Of a stretch of 64,000 bases of DNA, positions 9,117 through 17,849 are shown piece by piece. The translations under genes and the position numbers were made by a program. Positions within the stretch are counted from its first letter, which is position 1; each line of letters starts with the position of its first letter. The notes beneath the pieces are model-generated. The model was not told the origin of the DNA, ran no database searches, and saw nothing but the letters and a program-made list of their open reading frames with translations. Source of the stretch: Sphingomonas sp. PsM26 (GTDB taxonomy: Bacteria; Pseudomonadota; Alphaproteobacteria; Sphingomonadales; Sphingomonadaceae); contig JARUXA010000002.1 in NCBI GenBank assembly GCA_030433805.1, forward strand, positions 266,498-330,497. Reading direction: 5' to 3'.

Positions 9117-9452
9117 ATGAGCGACAATATGCGAGACGCTTTCAACGAGAAGGTCGTCGATCCCGCCAAGAAGGCCGGCGAAGCACTCCGCGACGCTGGC
9201 GGCAAGATGGCCGAGAATGGCTCAACCGTCAGCCTCAAGATGCTGGACCAGGCCGAAACCAACACCCGCGAAGCGTTCAATGCGATGCGTGCGGCGGCGG
9301 CGGCGAAGGATCTGTCTGAGGTGATGAAGATCCAGGGCGACTTCATCCGCGACCAAAGCACCCGCAACATGACCCAGGCCCGCGAGATCGGCGAGTTGAT
9401 CATGCAGTTCGGGCGCGACACCGTGGGCATGGTGCGCGGCAACAAGGGCTGA
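9117..9452 (+). CDS. phasin family protein (Phasin_2-like)
   Basis: 111 residues, almost entirely amphipathic helix: heptad-like runs of Ala, Lys, Glu and Met with EAFNAMRAAAAAKDLSEVMK and IQGDFIRDQSTRNMTQAREI, matching the Phasin_2 pattern. Phasins coat polyhydroxyalkanoate granules in the cytoplasm. AAGGAGAGG lies upstream of the ATG. The 136 bp before the gene include a small hairpin (9056-9072, CCGACG/CGTCGG) and an AT-rich stretch that may contain the promoter. It is convergent with the acetyltransferase downstream. No PHA synthase is in the window, so granule association is inferred from family only. Confidence 0.8.
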   Translation: MSDNMRDAFNEKVVDPAKKAGEALRDAGGKMAENGSTVSLKMLDQAETNTREAFNAMRAAAAAKDLSEVMKIQGDFIRDQSTRNMTQAREIGELIMQFGRDTVGMVRGNKG

Positions 9453-9470
9453 GGAAGCGGACATCGGGAT

Positions 9471-9501
9471 CCAGGGTGGACGGTTCCGTCCGTTACCCTG
9501 G
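9471..9501. terminator. inverted repeat between convergent phasin and GNAT genes
   Basis: Arms CCAGGGT (9471-9477) and ACCCTGG (9495-9501) enclose an inner GGACGG/CGTCC pair. There is no clear T-tract on either strand, so this is a candidate bidirectional stem-loop rather than a proven intrinsic terminator. Confidence 0.4.
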
Positions 9502-9517
9502 TACCCCGCAGGTCCGA

Positions 9518-10042
9518 TCAGTCGTTTTCGAGTGGGCTACTGTCACGCGTGATATCTGCGCTGAGCACGGCGAGGTCGTGGAAGACGCCTTCTCGGTCAC
9601 GGACATGATCACGTAGCAAGGCTTCCGCCCGAAACCCGAGGCTTTCGAACAGCATGACCGACCCGATCTGGTCGGGCGTCATGTTGGCGATCAGCTTGGT
9701 CAGGCCGCGATCGCGCGCGATGACATAGATTCCCTCGAGCAGGTCGCGACCGACGCCAGCGCCACGTCGTGTCGGGGTGACTAGCAGGCGGACTTCCCCG
9801 ACGTGTGCGCTCCATCCGAGCGGGTCGCAGACCAGCGCGGCGGTGCCGACCAGCGTGCCGTCTTCTTCTGCGACGAGGCCATCGATATAGCCTTGAGTCA
9901 TCGCCTCGACCCAGGCGGCAACGACGCGCGGATGTTTGAGATCCCGCCCCAGGAACAGCAGGTCATGTTCCGGTAATTGCTCGGCAAAGGCGATCATCGC
10001 GGGTTGATCGGCGGCAGTAAAACGGCGGATGCGGTGGCTCAT
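9518..10042 (-). CDS. GNAT family N-acetyltransferase
   Basis: 174 residues with the GNAT fold. The acetyl-CoA loop is in VTPTRRGAGVGRDLLEGI (Arg92 to Gly97, the R/Q-x-x-G-x-G/A signature), and ANMTPDQIGSVMLFESLGF corresponds to the C-terminal motif B region. It transfers acetyl from acetyl-CoA to an unknown amine. The start at 10042 gives MSHRIRRFTAADQPAM, a typical GNAT N-terminus; a start at 10108 would prepend 22 residues with no similarity. It stands alone, convergent with the phasin gene and 90 bp downstream of the efflux operon. Confidence 0.82.
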   Translation of the reverse strand: MSHRIRRFTAADQPAMIAFAEQLPEHDLLFLGRDLKHPRVVAAWVEAMTQGYIDGLVAEEDGTLVGTAALVCDPLGWSAHVGEVRLLVTPTRRGAGVGRDLLEGIYVIARDRGLTKLIANMTPDQIGSVMLFESLGFRAEALLRDHVRDREGVFHDLAVLSADITRDSSPLEND

Positions 10043-10132
10043 ATCGGTCGTATCCCAGCCGATCCACCGAGTGGCCAGTACCGCCCGGTCACTATCGCCC
10101 CGGTGCAATCCTTACAGCAGCAGCCTGTAAAG

Positions 10133-11704
10133 TCACCTTATCGTTGGCGTGACACCGCTGGTCGCCTGTTCTGCAACGGGACGCGGCCCGTTTGCGGTCG
10201 GGTCGAGCAGCGAGTCGCCACCCAGTACGCGGTACAGGGTCACGAGATTGGTCGCGCCGGTCAGCCGGGTCGTCACCAGCGTCCGCTGTGCCGAATATAG
10301 CGACCGTTGTGCGTCGAGACTCTGCAGGAACGTGTCGATTCCGCCACGATATCGCGCATCCGACAGCCGGTAATTGTCGGTTGCTGCCGCTGAAAGCGCG
10401 ATTTGCGCGGCCAGTTGGCGGTCGATCGTGCCACGCCGGGCGAGACCGTCGGCGACTTCGCTGAACGCGGTCTGGATCGCCTTTTCATAGGTCGCCAACG
10501 CTGCATCCCGTTGGGCACGCGTCTGCGCCACGCCGGCACGCGCGGCACCGGCCTGGAAGATCGAATAGTTTGCGCTCGGCGACACCGAATAGTTGAACGC
10601 GCCCCCGGTAAACAGGCTCGACAGTGACGTGCTGGCAAGGCCGGCGAGCGCGGTCAGCGAGATGCGCGGGAACAAGGCGGCGCGCGCGGCCCCGATCTCG
10701 GCATTGGTCGCGCGCAGTTCATATTCCGCTTCGAGCACGTCGGGGCGGCGCAGCAAGATCGTCGAGTTGAGCCCGGCGGGCAGTTCGGCGATGGTGGGGG
10801 CGACTTCCTCGATCGACTTGGGGAGGAGCGCGGGATCGACCGGCGCGCCGACCAGCAGCTGGAGCGCGTTGACGTCCTGCGCGACCAGCGTCGTCTGTGT
10901 CGCGAGATCCGACTGCGCGGTCTGGAGCACGATCAGCGCCTGCGCCAGATCGGTACGCGGTGCGACCCCGCCGTCAAGCCGCATCTTGGTGAGGCTGACG
11001 CTGCGCTGTGCACTGGCGGCGGTCTCCTGCGCGATCCGTAACAGGCTCTGGTCCGACGCGTAGGTCAGCCAGGCGGTGGCGATGTCGCCGACCAGCGTCA
11101 GCCGGGTCGCGCGTGCGGTCGCTTCGGTCGCGAAGTAGCGGTTCTGCGCTGCGGTGGTGAGCGACCGGATCCGGCCGAACAGATCGACTTCGAACGCGGT
11201 GATGCCGACATTGACCGAGAAGCTGCTGCGTGCGCCGCTGCCCGTGGTGAGGTTGGTGCCGGTGTTGCCGGTCCCGGTTCCCGTCCCGCCCGTCGTCGGA
11301 TCGATCGTGCCGGTGCCGGTGCCGGTGCCCGTACCCGTTCCGGTATTGGTAATGACGCCGCCCGAGCCATTGTCACGCCGCTGAAAGTTCGCGGTAGTGC
11401 CGATTTCGGGAAAGAGCTCGGCGCGCTGGATGCGATATTGCGCGCGGGAGGATTCGATGTTCGCCGCCGCGACGCGCAGATCGCGATTGTTGGCCAGCGC
11501 CTGCGCAATGATCGACTGCAACCGCGGGTCGCGGAAGATGTCGCGGTAGGTGACGCTGGGCAGCGTCGCTTCGCTCTGGCGGAGATAGGCGTCGCCGGTC
11601 GGCCAGCTTGGCGGGACCGGCAGTTCGGGCTGCACGTACTTCGGTGCCATCGAGCAAGCGGAGACCGCGGCAAGCGATACGCCCAACAGGATTTTGCGGA
11701 TCAT
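10133..11704 (-). CDS. RND efflux outer-membrane lipoprotein (OprM/NodT family)
   Basis: 523 residues. Lipobox AVSAC puts the lipidated Cys at residue 17. The two repeated TolC-like halves are recognisable (DPRLQSIIAQALANNRDLRVAAANIE near 59-84, and the barrel/coil segments GVAPRTDLAQALIVL and RYRGGIDTFLQSLDAQRSLY). It forms the outer-membrane duct of the tripartite pump. It overlaps the stop of the RND gene by 4 nt (ATGA). Odd feature: residues about 116-157 form a low-complexity Thr-Gly run, much longer than in family relatives, encoded by GGTACC/GGCACC-type hexamers; it probably sits in an exposed loop. Confidence 0.93.
   Translation of the reverse strand: MIRKILLGVSLAAVSACSMAPKYVQPELPVPPSWPTGDAYLRQSEATLPSVTYRDIFRDPRLQSIIAQALANNRDLRVAAANIESSRAQYRIQRAELFPEIGTTANFQRRDNGSGGVITNTGTGTGTGTGTGTIDPTTGGTGTGTGNTGTNLTTGSGARSSFSVNVGITAFEVDLFGRIRSLTTAAQNRYFATEATARATRLTLVGDIATAWLTYASDQSLLRIAQETAASAQRSVSLTKMRLDGGVAPRTDLAQALIVLQTAQSDLATQTTLVAQDVNALQLLVGAPVDPALLPKSIEEVAPTIAELPAGLNSTILLRRPDVLEAEYELRATNAEIGAARAALFPRISLTALAGLASTSLSSLFTGGAFNYSVSPSANYSIFQAGAARAGVAQTRAQRDAALATYEKAIQTAFSEVADGLARRGTIDRQLAAQIALSAAATDNYRLSDARYRGGIDTFLQSLDAQRSLYSAQRTLVTTRLTGATNLVTLYRVLGGDSLLDPTANGPRPVAEQATSGVTPTIR
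11234..11359. repeat. hexameric simple-sequence tract coding Thr-Gly repeats
   Basis: On the plus strand, near-perfect GTGCCG/GTACCC/GTTCCG hexamers cluster at 11306-11345, with related Thr-Gly codons on both sides. They encode Thr-Gly repeats in the efflux outer-membrane protein. Because the unit is 6 bp, copy-number change would keep the frame and alter only loop length. Confidence 0.75.
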
Positions 11705-14700
11705 GCGGTTGCCTCCGGGCGGTTCGACGCATTGGGGGCGGGCGGACCGTATGGCTCCGCAGTCGTCTCGTCGGGCTTGTCGTGGTGGAAGTGCTTGAGC
11801 ACGTCGCGCGTGCCGCGGCGGATCAGGACGAAGAACAACGGGATGTAGAAGATCGCGAGGATCGTCGCGGTCAGCATCCCGCCGATCACCGCGGTACCGA
11901 TCGCGATGCGGCTGTTGGCACCCGCGCCGGTCGAGATCGCGAGCGGCAGCACGCCGAAGATGAACGCGAAGCTGGTCATCAGGATCGGGCGCAGTCGGAT
12001 CCGCGCGGCTTCGAGCGCCGCCTCGATCACACGCTTGCCCGACTTCTCCGATTGCTCGGCGAATTCGATCATCAGGATCGCGTTCTTGGCGGCAAGACCC
12101 ATCGTCGTGAGCAGCCCGATCTGCAGATACACGTCGTTCTGCAGCCCGCGCAGCGTCACCGCGAATACCGCACCGATCAGACCGAGCGGAATGATCAACA
12201 GCACCGCGACCGGGATCGACCAGCTTTCATACAGGGCGGCAAGGCACAGGAACACGACCAGCAACGAGATCGCGTAGAGGTAAGGTGCCTGACCCGACGA
12301 CAGCCGCTCCTGATAGGACAGACCGGCCCAGGCGACGCTGGTCCCCGGGTATTTAGCCGCAAGCTCGGTCATCCGGTCCATTGCCTGGCCGGAGCTTTGC
12401 CCGGGGGCGGCCTGGCCCGAAATTTCGTAGGACGAAATGCCCGAGAAGCGCGCAAGCGACGGCGGAGCCTTGCTCCACGAGATGGTCGAGAAGGCGGAGA
12501 AGGGAGCCATCGTACCGGTGGTGCCGCGGACGAACCACTTCGACAGATCGTCGGGCGACGACCGATACTGCGCATCGCCCTGCACATAGACGCGCTTGAC
12601 GCGGCCACGATCGTTGAAGTCGTTGACGTAGGAGCCGCCCCATGCGGTCGACAGGGTCGAGTTCACGTTCGCCTGGGTCAGCCCGAGCGTGCTGAGCTTC
12701 TGCGAGTCCAGTTCCACCTTGAGCGTCGGCTGATCTTCGAGGTCGGTCGGCCGGATCGCCGCCAGCGTCGCATCCCCACGCGCCGCCGCAAGCAGGCCAT
12801 CGCGTGCCGCCTTGAACTGTTCGCGCGTCAGGCCGCCCGAATTCTGCAATTCCATCGTGAAGCCGTTGGACTGGCCAAGACCGCGCACCGCGGACGGGAC
12901 GGTCGCGTAGAATTCGACGTCGCGCAGCCCGCTCAGCGCCTTGGTAGCCCGTGAGGTGATGGCGTCGGCACCATTCTCGACGCCCTTGCGATCGGCCCAG
13001 TCCTTGAGCGCGATGAACCCACGGCCGGCGTTCGATCCGCCGCTACCGCCACCGCCGCCCGCGACGGTCAGATAGCCCTCGACGTTGGCGCCTTCCTGTT
13101 CCTTGAAGTATTTCTCGATCTGCAACTGCGCGACGCGCGTCTGGTTGAGCGTCGCACCGGGGGCGAGGTTGTACTGGATCTGCGCGATCCCCTGGTCCTC
13201 GGTCGGCAGGAAGCCGGTCGGCAATCGAACGAACAGCAGCACGAGGACCGCCATCGTGCCAGCGTAGATCAACAGGAACAGCCATTTCCGGTTGATCACC
13301 TTCTCGACCATATGGCCGTAGCGATCGACGGTGCGGTCGAACCCGTTGTTGAACCAGTCCTTGGCGCGCTGCGACTTGCGCCCGAACCAGTTGTCGGACG
13401 TGTGCTCGCTTTTGCGCTTGAGCAGCGTCGCGGTGAGCGCGGGGGTCAGGATCAGCGCCACCACGACCGAGAGCACCATCGCCGAGACGATCGTGATCGA
13501 GAACTGGCGGTAGATCACGCCGGTCGATCCGCCGAAGAACGCCATCGGCAGGAACACCGCCGACAGCACGAGCGCGATCGCGATCAGCGCGACGGTGATC
13601 TCGTTCATCGATTGGATCGTCGCATCGCGCGGCGACATCTCGGGGTTTTCCTCGAGCAGGCGCTCGACGTTCTCGACCACGACGATCGCATCGTCGACCA
13701 GCAGGCCGATCGCGAGCACCAGCCCGAACAGTGTCAGCGTGTTGATCGAGAAGCCCGCCAAAGCGAACACGCCGAAGGTGCCGAGCAGCACGACGGGGAC
13801 TGCGATCGTCGGGATCAGCGTCGCGCGCCAGTTTTGCAGGAAGACGAACATGACGATGACGACGAGGATGATCGCCTCGAACAGCGTCTTTTCGACTTCC
13901 TCGACCGACAGCTTGATGAACGCGGTCGAATCCTGCGGGAAGCTGTAGGCGTAACCATTCGGAAACGCCTTGGACGAGCGTTCGATCTCGGCCTTGACCA
14001 GTTCGGCGGTGCCCAGCGCGTCCGCGCCGGGTGCCAGACTGACCGCGATGCCCGCGCCGGGATGGCCGTTGACGCGGCTGGTGACGGCGTAGCTTTCCGC
14101 GCCAAGCTCGATCCGCCCGACATCCGAAAGCCGGACGGTGGATCCGTCGGTCTGCGTCTTGAGGACGATATTGCGGAACTGTTCAGGGGTCGACAGGCGC
14201 GACTGCGACGTGACGGTGGCGTTGAGGACCTGTTCGGGGGTGTTGGGGACGCCACCGATCTCGCCCGCCGCGACTTCGGCGTTCTGCGCCTGGATCGCGG
14301 TGGTCACGTCGGCGGGGATCAGGCTGAAACTGGCGAGCCGGTTGGGATCGAGCCAGATTCGCATCGCATATTGCGCGCCGAACACGTTGATGTCGCCGAC
14401 GCCCTTGATGCGGCCGATCGTGTCCTGAAGGTTGGAGACGAGATAGTCCGACACGTCCTGGTTGGTCGTCTTGTCGGTCGTATCGTAGATCGCGGCGATC
14501 AGCAGGAAGTCCGGGTTGGACTTGGTCACGGTCAGGCCCTGTTGTTGGACCTGTTGTGGCAGGCGCGAGATCGCCTGCTGGACTTTGTTCTGGACCTGCA
14601 CCTGGGCGATGTCGGGGTCGGTACCCTTGGAGAAGGTCGCGGCGATCGTCACCTGCCCGCGCGACGACGAGCTGGTCGTGAAATACAACAGCCCGTCGAT

Positions 14701-14916
14701 CCCGGTCAGCTGTTGCTCGATGACCTGCGCGACCGAATTCTCGAGCGTCTGCGCATTTGCGCCGGGGTAGGTGGCCCGGATGTTGACCTGGGGCGGAGCG
14801 ATGTCGGGGAACTGTTCGACCGGGAGCGTGTAGATCGCGCCGATGCCGCCCAGCATGATGATGATCGCGATGACCCAGGCGAAGATCGGCCGGTCGATGA
14901 AGATGCGCGAGAGCAT
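11701..14916 (-). CDS. RND multidrug efflux transporter, inner-membrane permease (HAE1/AcrB family)
   Basis: 1071 residues, typical for the HAE1 family. N-terminal membrane helix MLSRIFIDRPIFAWVIAIII, porter domains, then membrane helices with the proton-relay pair Asp408-Asp409 in LAIGLLVDDAIVVVENVER and the second bundle near the C-terminus (ISLLVVFLCLAALYESW). It exports hydrophobic drugs or toxicants driven by protons, in complex with the lipoprotein adaptor upstream and the duct downstream. The gene starts 6 nt after the adaptor stop and overlaps the duct gene by 4 nt. No substrate prediction is possible from sequence alone. Confidence 0.95.
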   Translation of the reverse strand: MLSRIFIDRPIFAWVIAIIIMLGGIGAIYTLPVEQFPDIAPPQVNIRATYPGANAQTLENSVAQVIEQQLTGIDGLLYFTTSSSSRGQVTIAATFSKGTDPDIAQVQVQNKVQQAISRLPQQVQQQGLTVTKSNPDFLLIAAIYDTTDKTTNQDVSDYLVSNLQDTIGRIKGVGDINVFGAQYAMRIWLDPNRLASFSLIPADVTTAIQAQNAEVAAGEIGGVPNTPEQVLNATVTSQSRLSTPEQFRNIVLKTQTDGSTVRLSDVGRIELGAESYAVTSRVNGHPGAGIAVSLAPGADALGTAELVKAEIERSSKAFPNGYAYSFPQDSTAFIKLSVEEVEKTLFEAIILVVIVMFVFLQNWRATLIPTIAVPVVLLGTFGVFALAGFSINTLTLFGLVLAIGLLVDDAIVVVENVERLLEENPEMSPRDATIQSMNEITVALIAIALVLSAVFLPMAFFGGSTGVIYRQFSITIVSAMVLSVVVALILTPALTATLLKRKSEHTSDNWFGRKSQRAKDWFNNGFDRTVDRYGHMVEKVINRKWLFLLIYAGTMAVLVLLFVRLPTGFLPTEDQGIAQIQYNLAPGATLNQTRVAQLQIEKYFKEQEGANVEGYLTVAGGGGGSGGSNAGRGFIALKDWADRKGVENGADAITSRATKALSGLRDVEFYATVPSAVRGLGQSNGFTMELQNSGGLTREQFKAARDGLLAAARGDATLAAIRPTDLEDQPTLKVELDSQKLSTLGLTQANVNSTLSTAWGGSYVNDFNDRGRVKRVYVQGDAQYRSSPDDLSKWFVRGTTGTMAPFSAFSTISWSKAPPSLARFSGISSYEISGQAAPGQSSGQAMDRMTELAAKYPGTSVAWAGLSYQERLSSGQAPYLYAISLLVVFLCLAALYESWSIPVAVLLIIPLGLIGAVFAVTLRGLQNDVYLQIGLLTTMGLAAKNAILMIEFAEQSEKSGKRVIEAALEAARIRLRPILMTSFAFIFGVLPLAISTGAGANSRIAIGTAVIGGMLTATILAIFYIPLFFVLIRRGTRDVLKHFHHDKPDETTAEPYGPPAPNASNRPEATA

Positions 14917-14922
14917 GTCGCG

Positions 14923-16125
14923 TCAGTTCTTTTTCTGGTCGGCGGCGGTGTCTTTGCCCGGTTTGCGGATCTGTTGCGGCGCGTTGGCGGGGACCGGACG
15001 AACCTGTTGATCGGGTTTCACCTTGCCGACGCCTTGCGTGATGATCTTGTCGCCAGGCTTAAGACCGCTGGTCACGACCCAGTTGGTGCCGACCGTGCGC
15101 GTGGCGGTGATGTTGCGCTGGATCGCCTTGTTGCCGGGGCCGACGAGGAAGACGGTCGCATTGCCCTTGGCATCACGCGACACCGATTGCTGCGGCACGA
15201 GGAACGCATTGTTGTCGATTGCCTGCGCGAAGCGGGCGCGGACGAACATACCGGGCAACAGCAAGCCCTGCGGGTTGGGGAAGCGCGCGCGGAGCGTGAC
15301 CGTGCCGGTGGTCGCGTCGACCATCGCTTCGGAGAATTGCACGTCGCCGACCTGGCCGTAGTCGCTGCCGTCCTCGAGCGTGAGGCGCACGTCGGCACGG
15401 CCAGCTGCGGACGAGCCTCCGCCGGCCAGTGCGCGGCGCAGGCGCAACAGGTCTGCGCTTGCCTGCTGGATATCGACGAAGATCGGGTCGAGCCGCTGGA
15501 TGACGGTCAGCGGATCGGTCTGGCTGGAGGTGACGAGCGCGCCCTCGGTGTAGAGCGATCGACCGATCTTGCCGGTGATCGGCGCGGGTACGGTGGTGAA
15601 CTTGAGGTTGATCTGCGCGGTCTCGAGCGCGGCGCGCGTCTGCTGGACCGAGGCGGCGGCCTGTCGTGCTAGACCCTGCGCGTCGGTGTAATCCTGTGCG
15701 GCGACCGCCTGCATGTCAGCGAGCGGCTTGTAGCGGTCCGCCTTTGCCTTGGTCGCGGTCGCGTTGGCGGCGGCGCTGGCGAGGTTCGCCGCGGCCTGGT
15801 TGGCGGATGCCCGGTACAGGCGCGGGTCGATCTGGTAGAGCGCCTGGCCCTTCTTGACGATCGTCCCTTCCGTGAAGAGCCGCTTGGTGATCAGCCCGGT
15901 CACCTGCGGGCGGACTTCCGCCATCTGATAGGCGGAGGTTCGCGCGGCGAGTTCGGTCACCGATGGAACGCTGGATGTCTGGATCTCGATATAGCCGACT
16001 TCGGGCGGGCCCTTTGGTCCGCCGCGGCCACCCTTCGTTTCGGTCTTTTGTGCACATCCGCCGATGGCCAACGCCACCATGCCAAGCGCGCCGACCACGC
16101 CCACGGGAAAAGACCGCAATTTCAT
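14923..16125 (-). CDS. RND efflux periplasmic adaptor lipoprotein (AcrA/MexA family)
   Basis: 400 residues. Signal peptide with lipobox ending at Cys24 (ALAIGGC); beta-barrel and lipoyl half-motifs around the coiled-coil hairpin; the barrel segment QTSSVPSVTELAARTSAYQMAEVRPQ is split around the first lipoyl part as in AcrA. It bridges the inner-membrane pump and the outer-membrane duct. ATG 16125 is preferred to a start at 16176 because the signal peptide then begins with MKLRS. First gene of the three-gene efflux operon. No dedicated TetR/MarR repressor is adjacent, so regulation may be from elsewhere. Confidence 0.93.
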   Translation of the reverse strand: MKLRSFPVGVVGALGMVALAIGGCAQKTETKGGRGGPKGPPEVGYIEIQTSSVPSVTELAARTSAYQMAEVRPQVTGLITKRLFTEGTIVKKGQALYQIDPRLYRASANQAAANLASAAANATATKAKADRYKPLADMQAVAAQDYTDAQGLARQAAASVQQTRAALETAQINLKFTTVPAPITGKIGRSLYTEGALVTSSQTDPLTVIQRLDPIFVDIQQASADLLRLRRALAGGGSSAAGRADVRLTLEDGSDYGQVGDVQFSEAMVDATTGTVTLRARFPNPQGLLLPGMFVRARFAQAIDNNAFLVPQQSVSRDAKGNATVFLVGPGNKAIQRNITATRTVGTNWVVTSGLKPGDKIITQGVGKVKPDQQVRPVPANAPQQIRKPGKDTAADQKKN

Positions 16126-16194
16126 TCGAGCCGCTGCTCCGCAGGGGAATGCGCCACAGGAGAATACCCTGCGCAACCGTCAACAAACGTCGCC

Positions 16195-16223
16195 ACATAA
16201 GGCTTGTTCCGGCGGCCGATCAA
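16195..16223 (-). promoter_or_regulatory. candidate sigma70-type promoter of the RND efflux operon
   Basis: Read on the minus strand, TTGATC (16223-16218) and TTATGT (16200-16195) are separated by exactly 17 nt, about 70 nt before the adaptor start. Assigned by pattern only. Confidence 0.4.
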
Positions 16224-16231
16224 CTGTCTCG

Positions 16232-16251
16232 GTACGGACCTATCACCGTAC
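16232..16251. promoter_or_regulatory. inverted repeat upstream of the efflux promoter
   Basis: Perfect 6-bp arms GTACGG (16232-16237) and CCGTAC (16246-16251) with an 8-bp spacer lie just upstream of the candidate -35 element and a few bases after the stop of the small protein gene at 16259. It could be a regulator site for the pump operon or a stem at the end of the small gene; there is no T-tract. Confidence 0.35.
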
Positions 16252-16258
16252 AGCAACG

Positions 16259-16441
16259 CTAGCGCAACTTGGCGATCGTAAGCCCGTCTACTTTCGCCCG
16301 ATCCTTGGTCGATTCCTCGCTGCGCTTGAGCGCCTTGGAAATCGCCTTCAGCGCCATGCCCTTCTTGGCAAGCGTGTGCAGCTTCTGGATTTCATCCGTC
16401 GTCCAGGGCTGGCGATGGCGTTCGAATCGATCTTCACTCAT
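16259..16441 (-). CDS. 60-residue helix-turn-helix/SANT-like small protein
   Basis: 60 residues, MSEDRFERHRQPWTTDEIQK at the N-terminus. PWTTDEIQKLHTLAKKGMAL followed by KAISKALKRSEESTKDRAKV has the Trp-x6-Leu-x3-Ala-xx-Gly spacing and Lys/Arg-rich second helix of a Myb/SANT-like DNA-binding unit. This short sequence reads as a coherent protein and is chosen over the longer in-frame version starting at 16618, which runs antisense into ivd. It lies 133 bp before the efflux adaptor on the same strand. Whether it regulates the pump is unknown. Confidence 0.72.
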   Translation of the reverse strand: MSEDRFERHRQPWTTDEIQKLHTLAKKGMALKAISKALKRSEESTKDRAKVDGLTIAKLR

Positions 16442-16527
16442 GGCTGGCAGGCGTATCGCATCGCGGCGCCGCACGCCATTGCCCGATGCCCGACCGGGCG
16501 CTAGGCGAAGCGGAAAAGGAGCAGGAT

Positions 16528-17694
16528 ATGATCGCCGAAATGGACTTTGCGCTGGGCGAGACCGCGGACATGATTCGCGATACGACGCAACGCTTCGCCA
16601 CCGACCGGATCGCGCCACTGGCGGCGAAGGTCGATGCCGAGGACTGGTTCCCGCAAGCGCTCTGGCCCGAGATGGGCGAACTGGGGTTGCACGGGATTAC
16701 CGTGGCCGAAGAGGATGGCGGGCTTGGGCTCGGCTATCTCGACCATGTCATCGCGTGCGAGGAAGTGTCGCGCGCGTCGGCCTCGGTTGGCCTCAGCTAT
16801 GGCGCGCATTCGAATTTGTGCGTCAACCAGATCGCGCGCTGGGCGTCGCCTGAGCAGAAGGCGAAGTATCTCCCCAAGCTGATTTCGGGCGAGCATGTCG
16901 GCAGTCTTGCCATGTCCGAGGCTGGCGCAGGGTCGGACGTCGTGGGCATGAAACTCAAGGCGGAGAAAGTGCAGGGGGGCTATGTCCTCAACGGCACGAA
17001 ATTTTGGATCACCAATGCGGCTTATGCCGATACGCTCGTCGTCTATGCCAAGACCGGCGAGGGCTCGCGCGGGATCACGACCTTCCTGATCGAGAAGGAC
17101 ATGCCGGGCTTCGCGATCGGCCAGAAGATCGACAAGATGGGAATGCGCGGGTCGCCGACCGCCGAGCTCGTCTTTACGGACTGCGAGGTTCCCGAAGAGA
17201 ATATCATGGGGCCGGTCAACGGCGGCGTGGGCGTGCTGATGTCGGGGCTCGATTATGAGCGGACCGTGCTGGCGGGGATCCAGCTCGGCATCATGCAGGC
17301 GTGCCTTGACGTGGTCGTGCCCTATGTCCGCGAGCGGCGGCAGTTCGGCAAGCCGATCGGCGCGTTCCAGCTGATGCAGGGGAAGATCGCGGACATGTAC
17401 GTCGCGCTCAATTCGGCGCGGGCGTATGTCTATGCGGTCGCGCGCTCGTGCGATGCGGGGAAGACGACGCGGTTCGATGCGGCGGGGGCGATCCTGCTCG
17501 CGAGCGAGAATGCGGTGCGGGTTGCGAACGAGGCGGTGCAGGCTTTGGGTGGCGCTGGCTATACCAAGGACTGGCCGGTGGAGCGGTTTTACCGCGATGC
17601 CAAGCTGCTCGACATTGGCGCTGGGACCAACGAGATCCGTCGGATGCTGATCGGGCGCGAGCTGATCGGGCACGACGCGCCGAACGCGCAGTAA
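16528..17694 (+). CDS. ivd: isovaleryl-CoA dehydrogenase
   Basis: 388 residues with the acyl-CoA dehydrogenase fold: the FAD motif LAMSEAGAGSD at 127-136, FWITNA, and the C-terminal signature QALGGAGYTKDWPVERFYRD. The catalytic base is placed at Glu244 in SGLDYERTVLAG, the position used by isovaleryl-CoA and not by short/medium-chain enzymes. It oxidises isovaleryl-CoA to 3-methylcrotonyl-CoA in leucine breakdown, passing electrons to ETF. The start at 16528 has AAAGGAG 6 nt upstream; a start at 16486 is less likely. The next pathway enzyme, methylcrotonyl-CoA carboxylase, is encoded at 20051 and 23110 on the same strand, after an opposing peptidase gene. Confidence 0.92.
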   Translation: MIAEMDFALGETADMIRDTTQRFATDRIAPLAAKVDAEDWFPQALWPEMGELGLHGITVAEEDGGLGLGYLDHVIACEEVSRASASVGLSYGAHSNLCVNQIARWASPEQKAKYLPKLISGEHVGSLAMSEAGAGSDVVGMKLKAEKVQGGYVLNGTKFWITNAAYADTLVVYAKTGEGSRGITTFLIEKDMPGFAIGQKIDKMGMRGSPTAELVFTDCEVPEENIMGPVNGGVGVLMSGLDYERTVLAGIQLGIMQACLDVVVPYVRERRQFGKPIGAFQLMQGKIADMYVALNSARAYVYAVARSCDAGKTTRFDAAGAILLASENAVRVANEAVQALGGAGYTKDWPVERFYRDAKLLDIGAGTNEIRRMLIGRELIGHDAPNAQ

Positions 17695-17717
17695 CATACT
17701 TCTCTAAACCTGTTGCG

Positions 17718-17820
17718 CTTCCCCGGCGAAGGCCGGGGCCCAGTCGTGGCGTCCAATGGCATTGGGCGCAGTCCTCGCCACAACCCGCCCTCGACTGGGC
17801 CCCGGCCTTCGCCGGGGAAG
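17718..17820. repeat. REP-like palindromic repeat between convergent genes
   Basis: Perfect 29-bp inverted arms at 17718-17746 and 17792-17820 (core CCCCGGCGAAGGCCGGGG) enclose a 45-bp centre that itself has a TGGCG...CGCCA pair. The element lies between the convergent ivd and M13 peptidase genes and probably forms a long hairpin in both transcripts, acting as a bidirectional terminator or REP element. Confidence 0.85.
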
Positions 17821-17849
17821 TGCTACAGTAAGGTAGGCCGGGCCGCGTC

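Noticed and set aside
13312..15672. 786-codon plus-strand frame over the RND and adaptor genes
   Set aside because: Composition dominated by Arg, Asp, Glu and His with no motif; the opposite strand encodes well-conserved efflux proteins.
16486..16527. Upstream start for isovaleryl-CoA dehydrogenase
   Set aside because: The ribosome-binding site AAAGGAG lies inside this extension and supports 16528.
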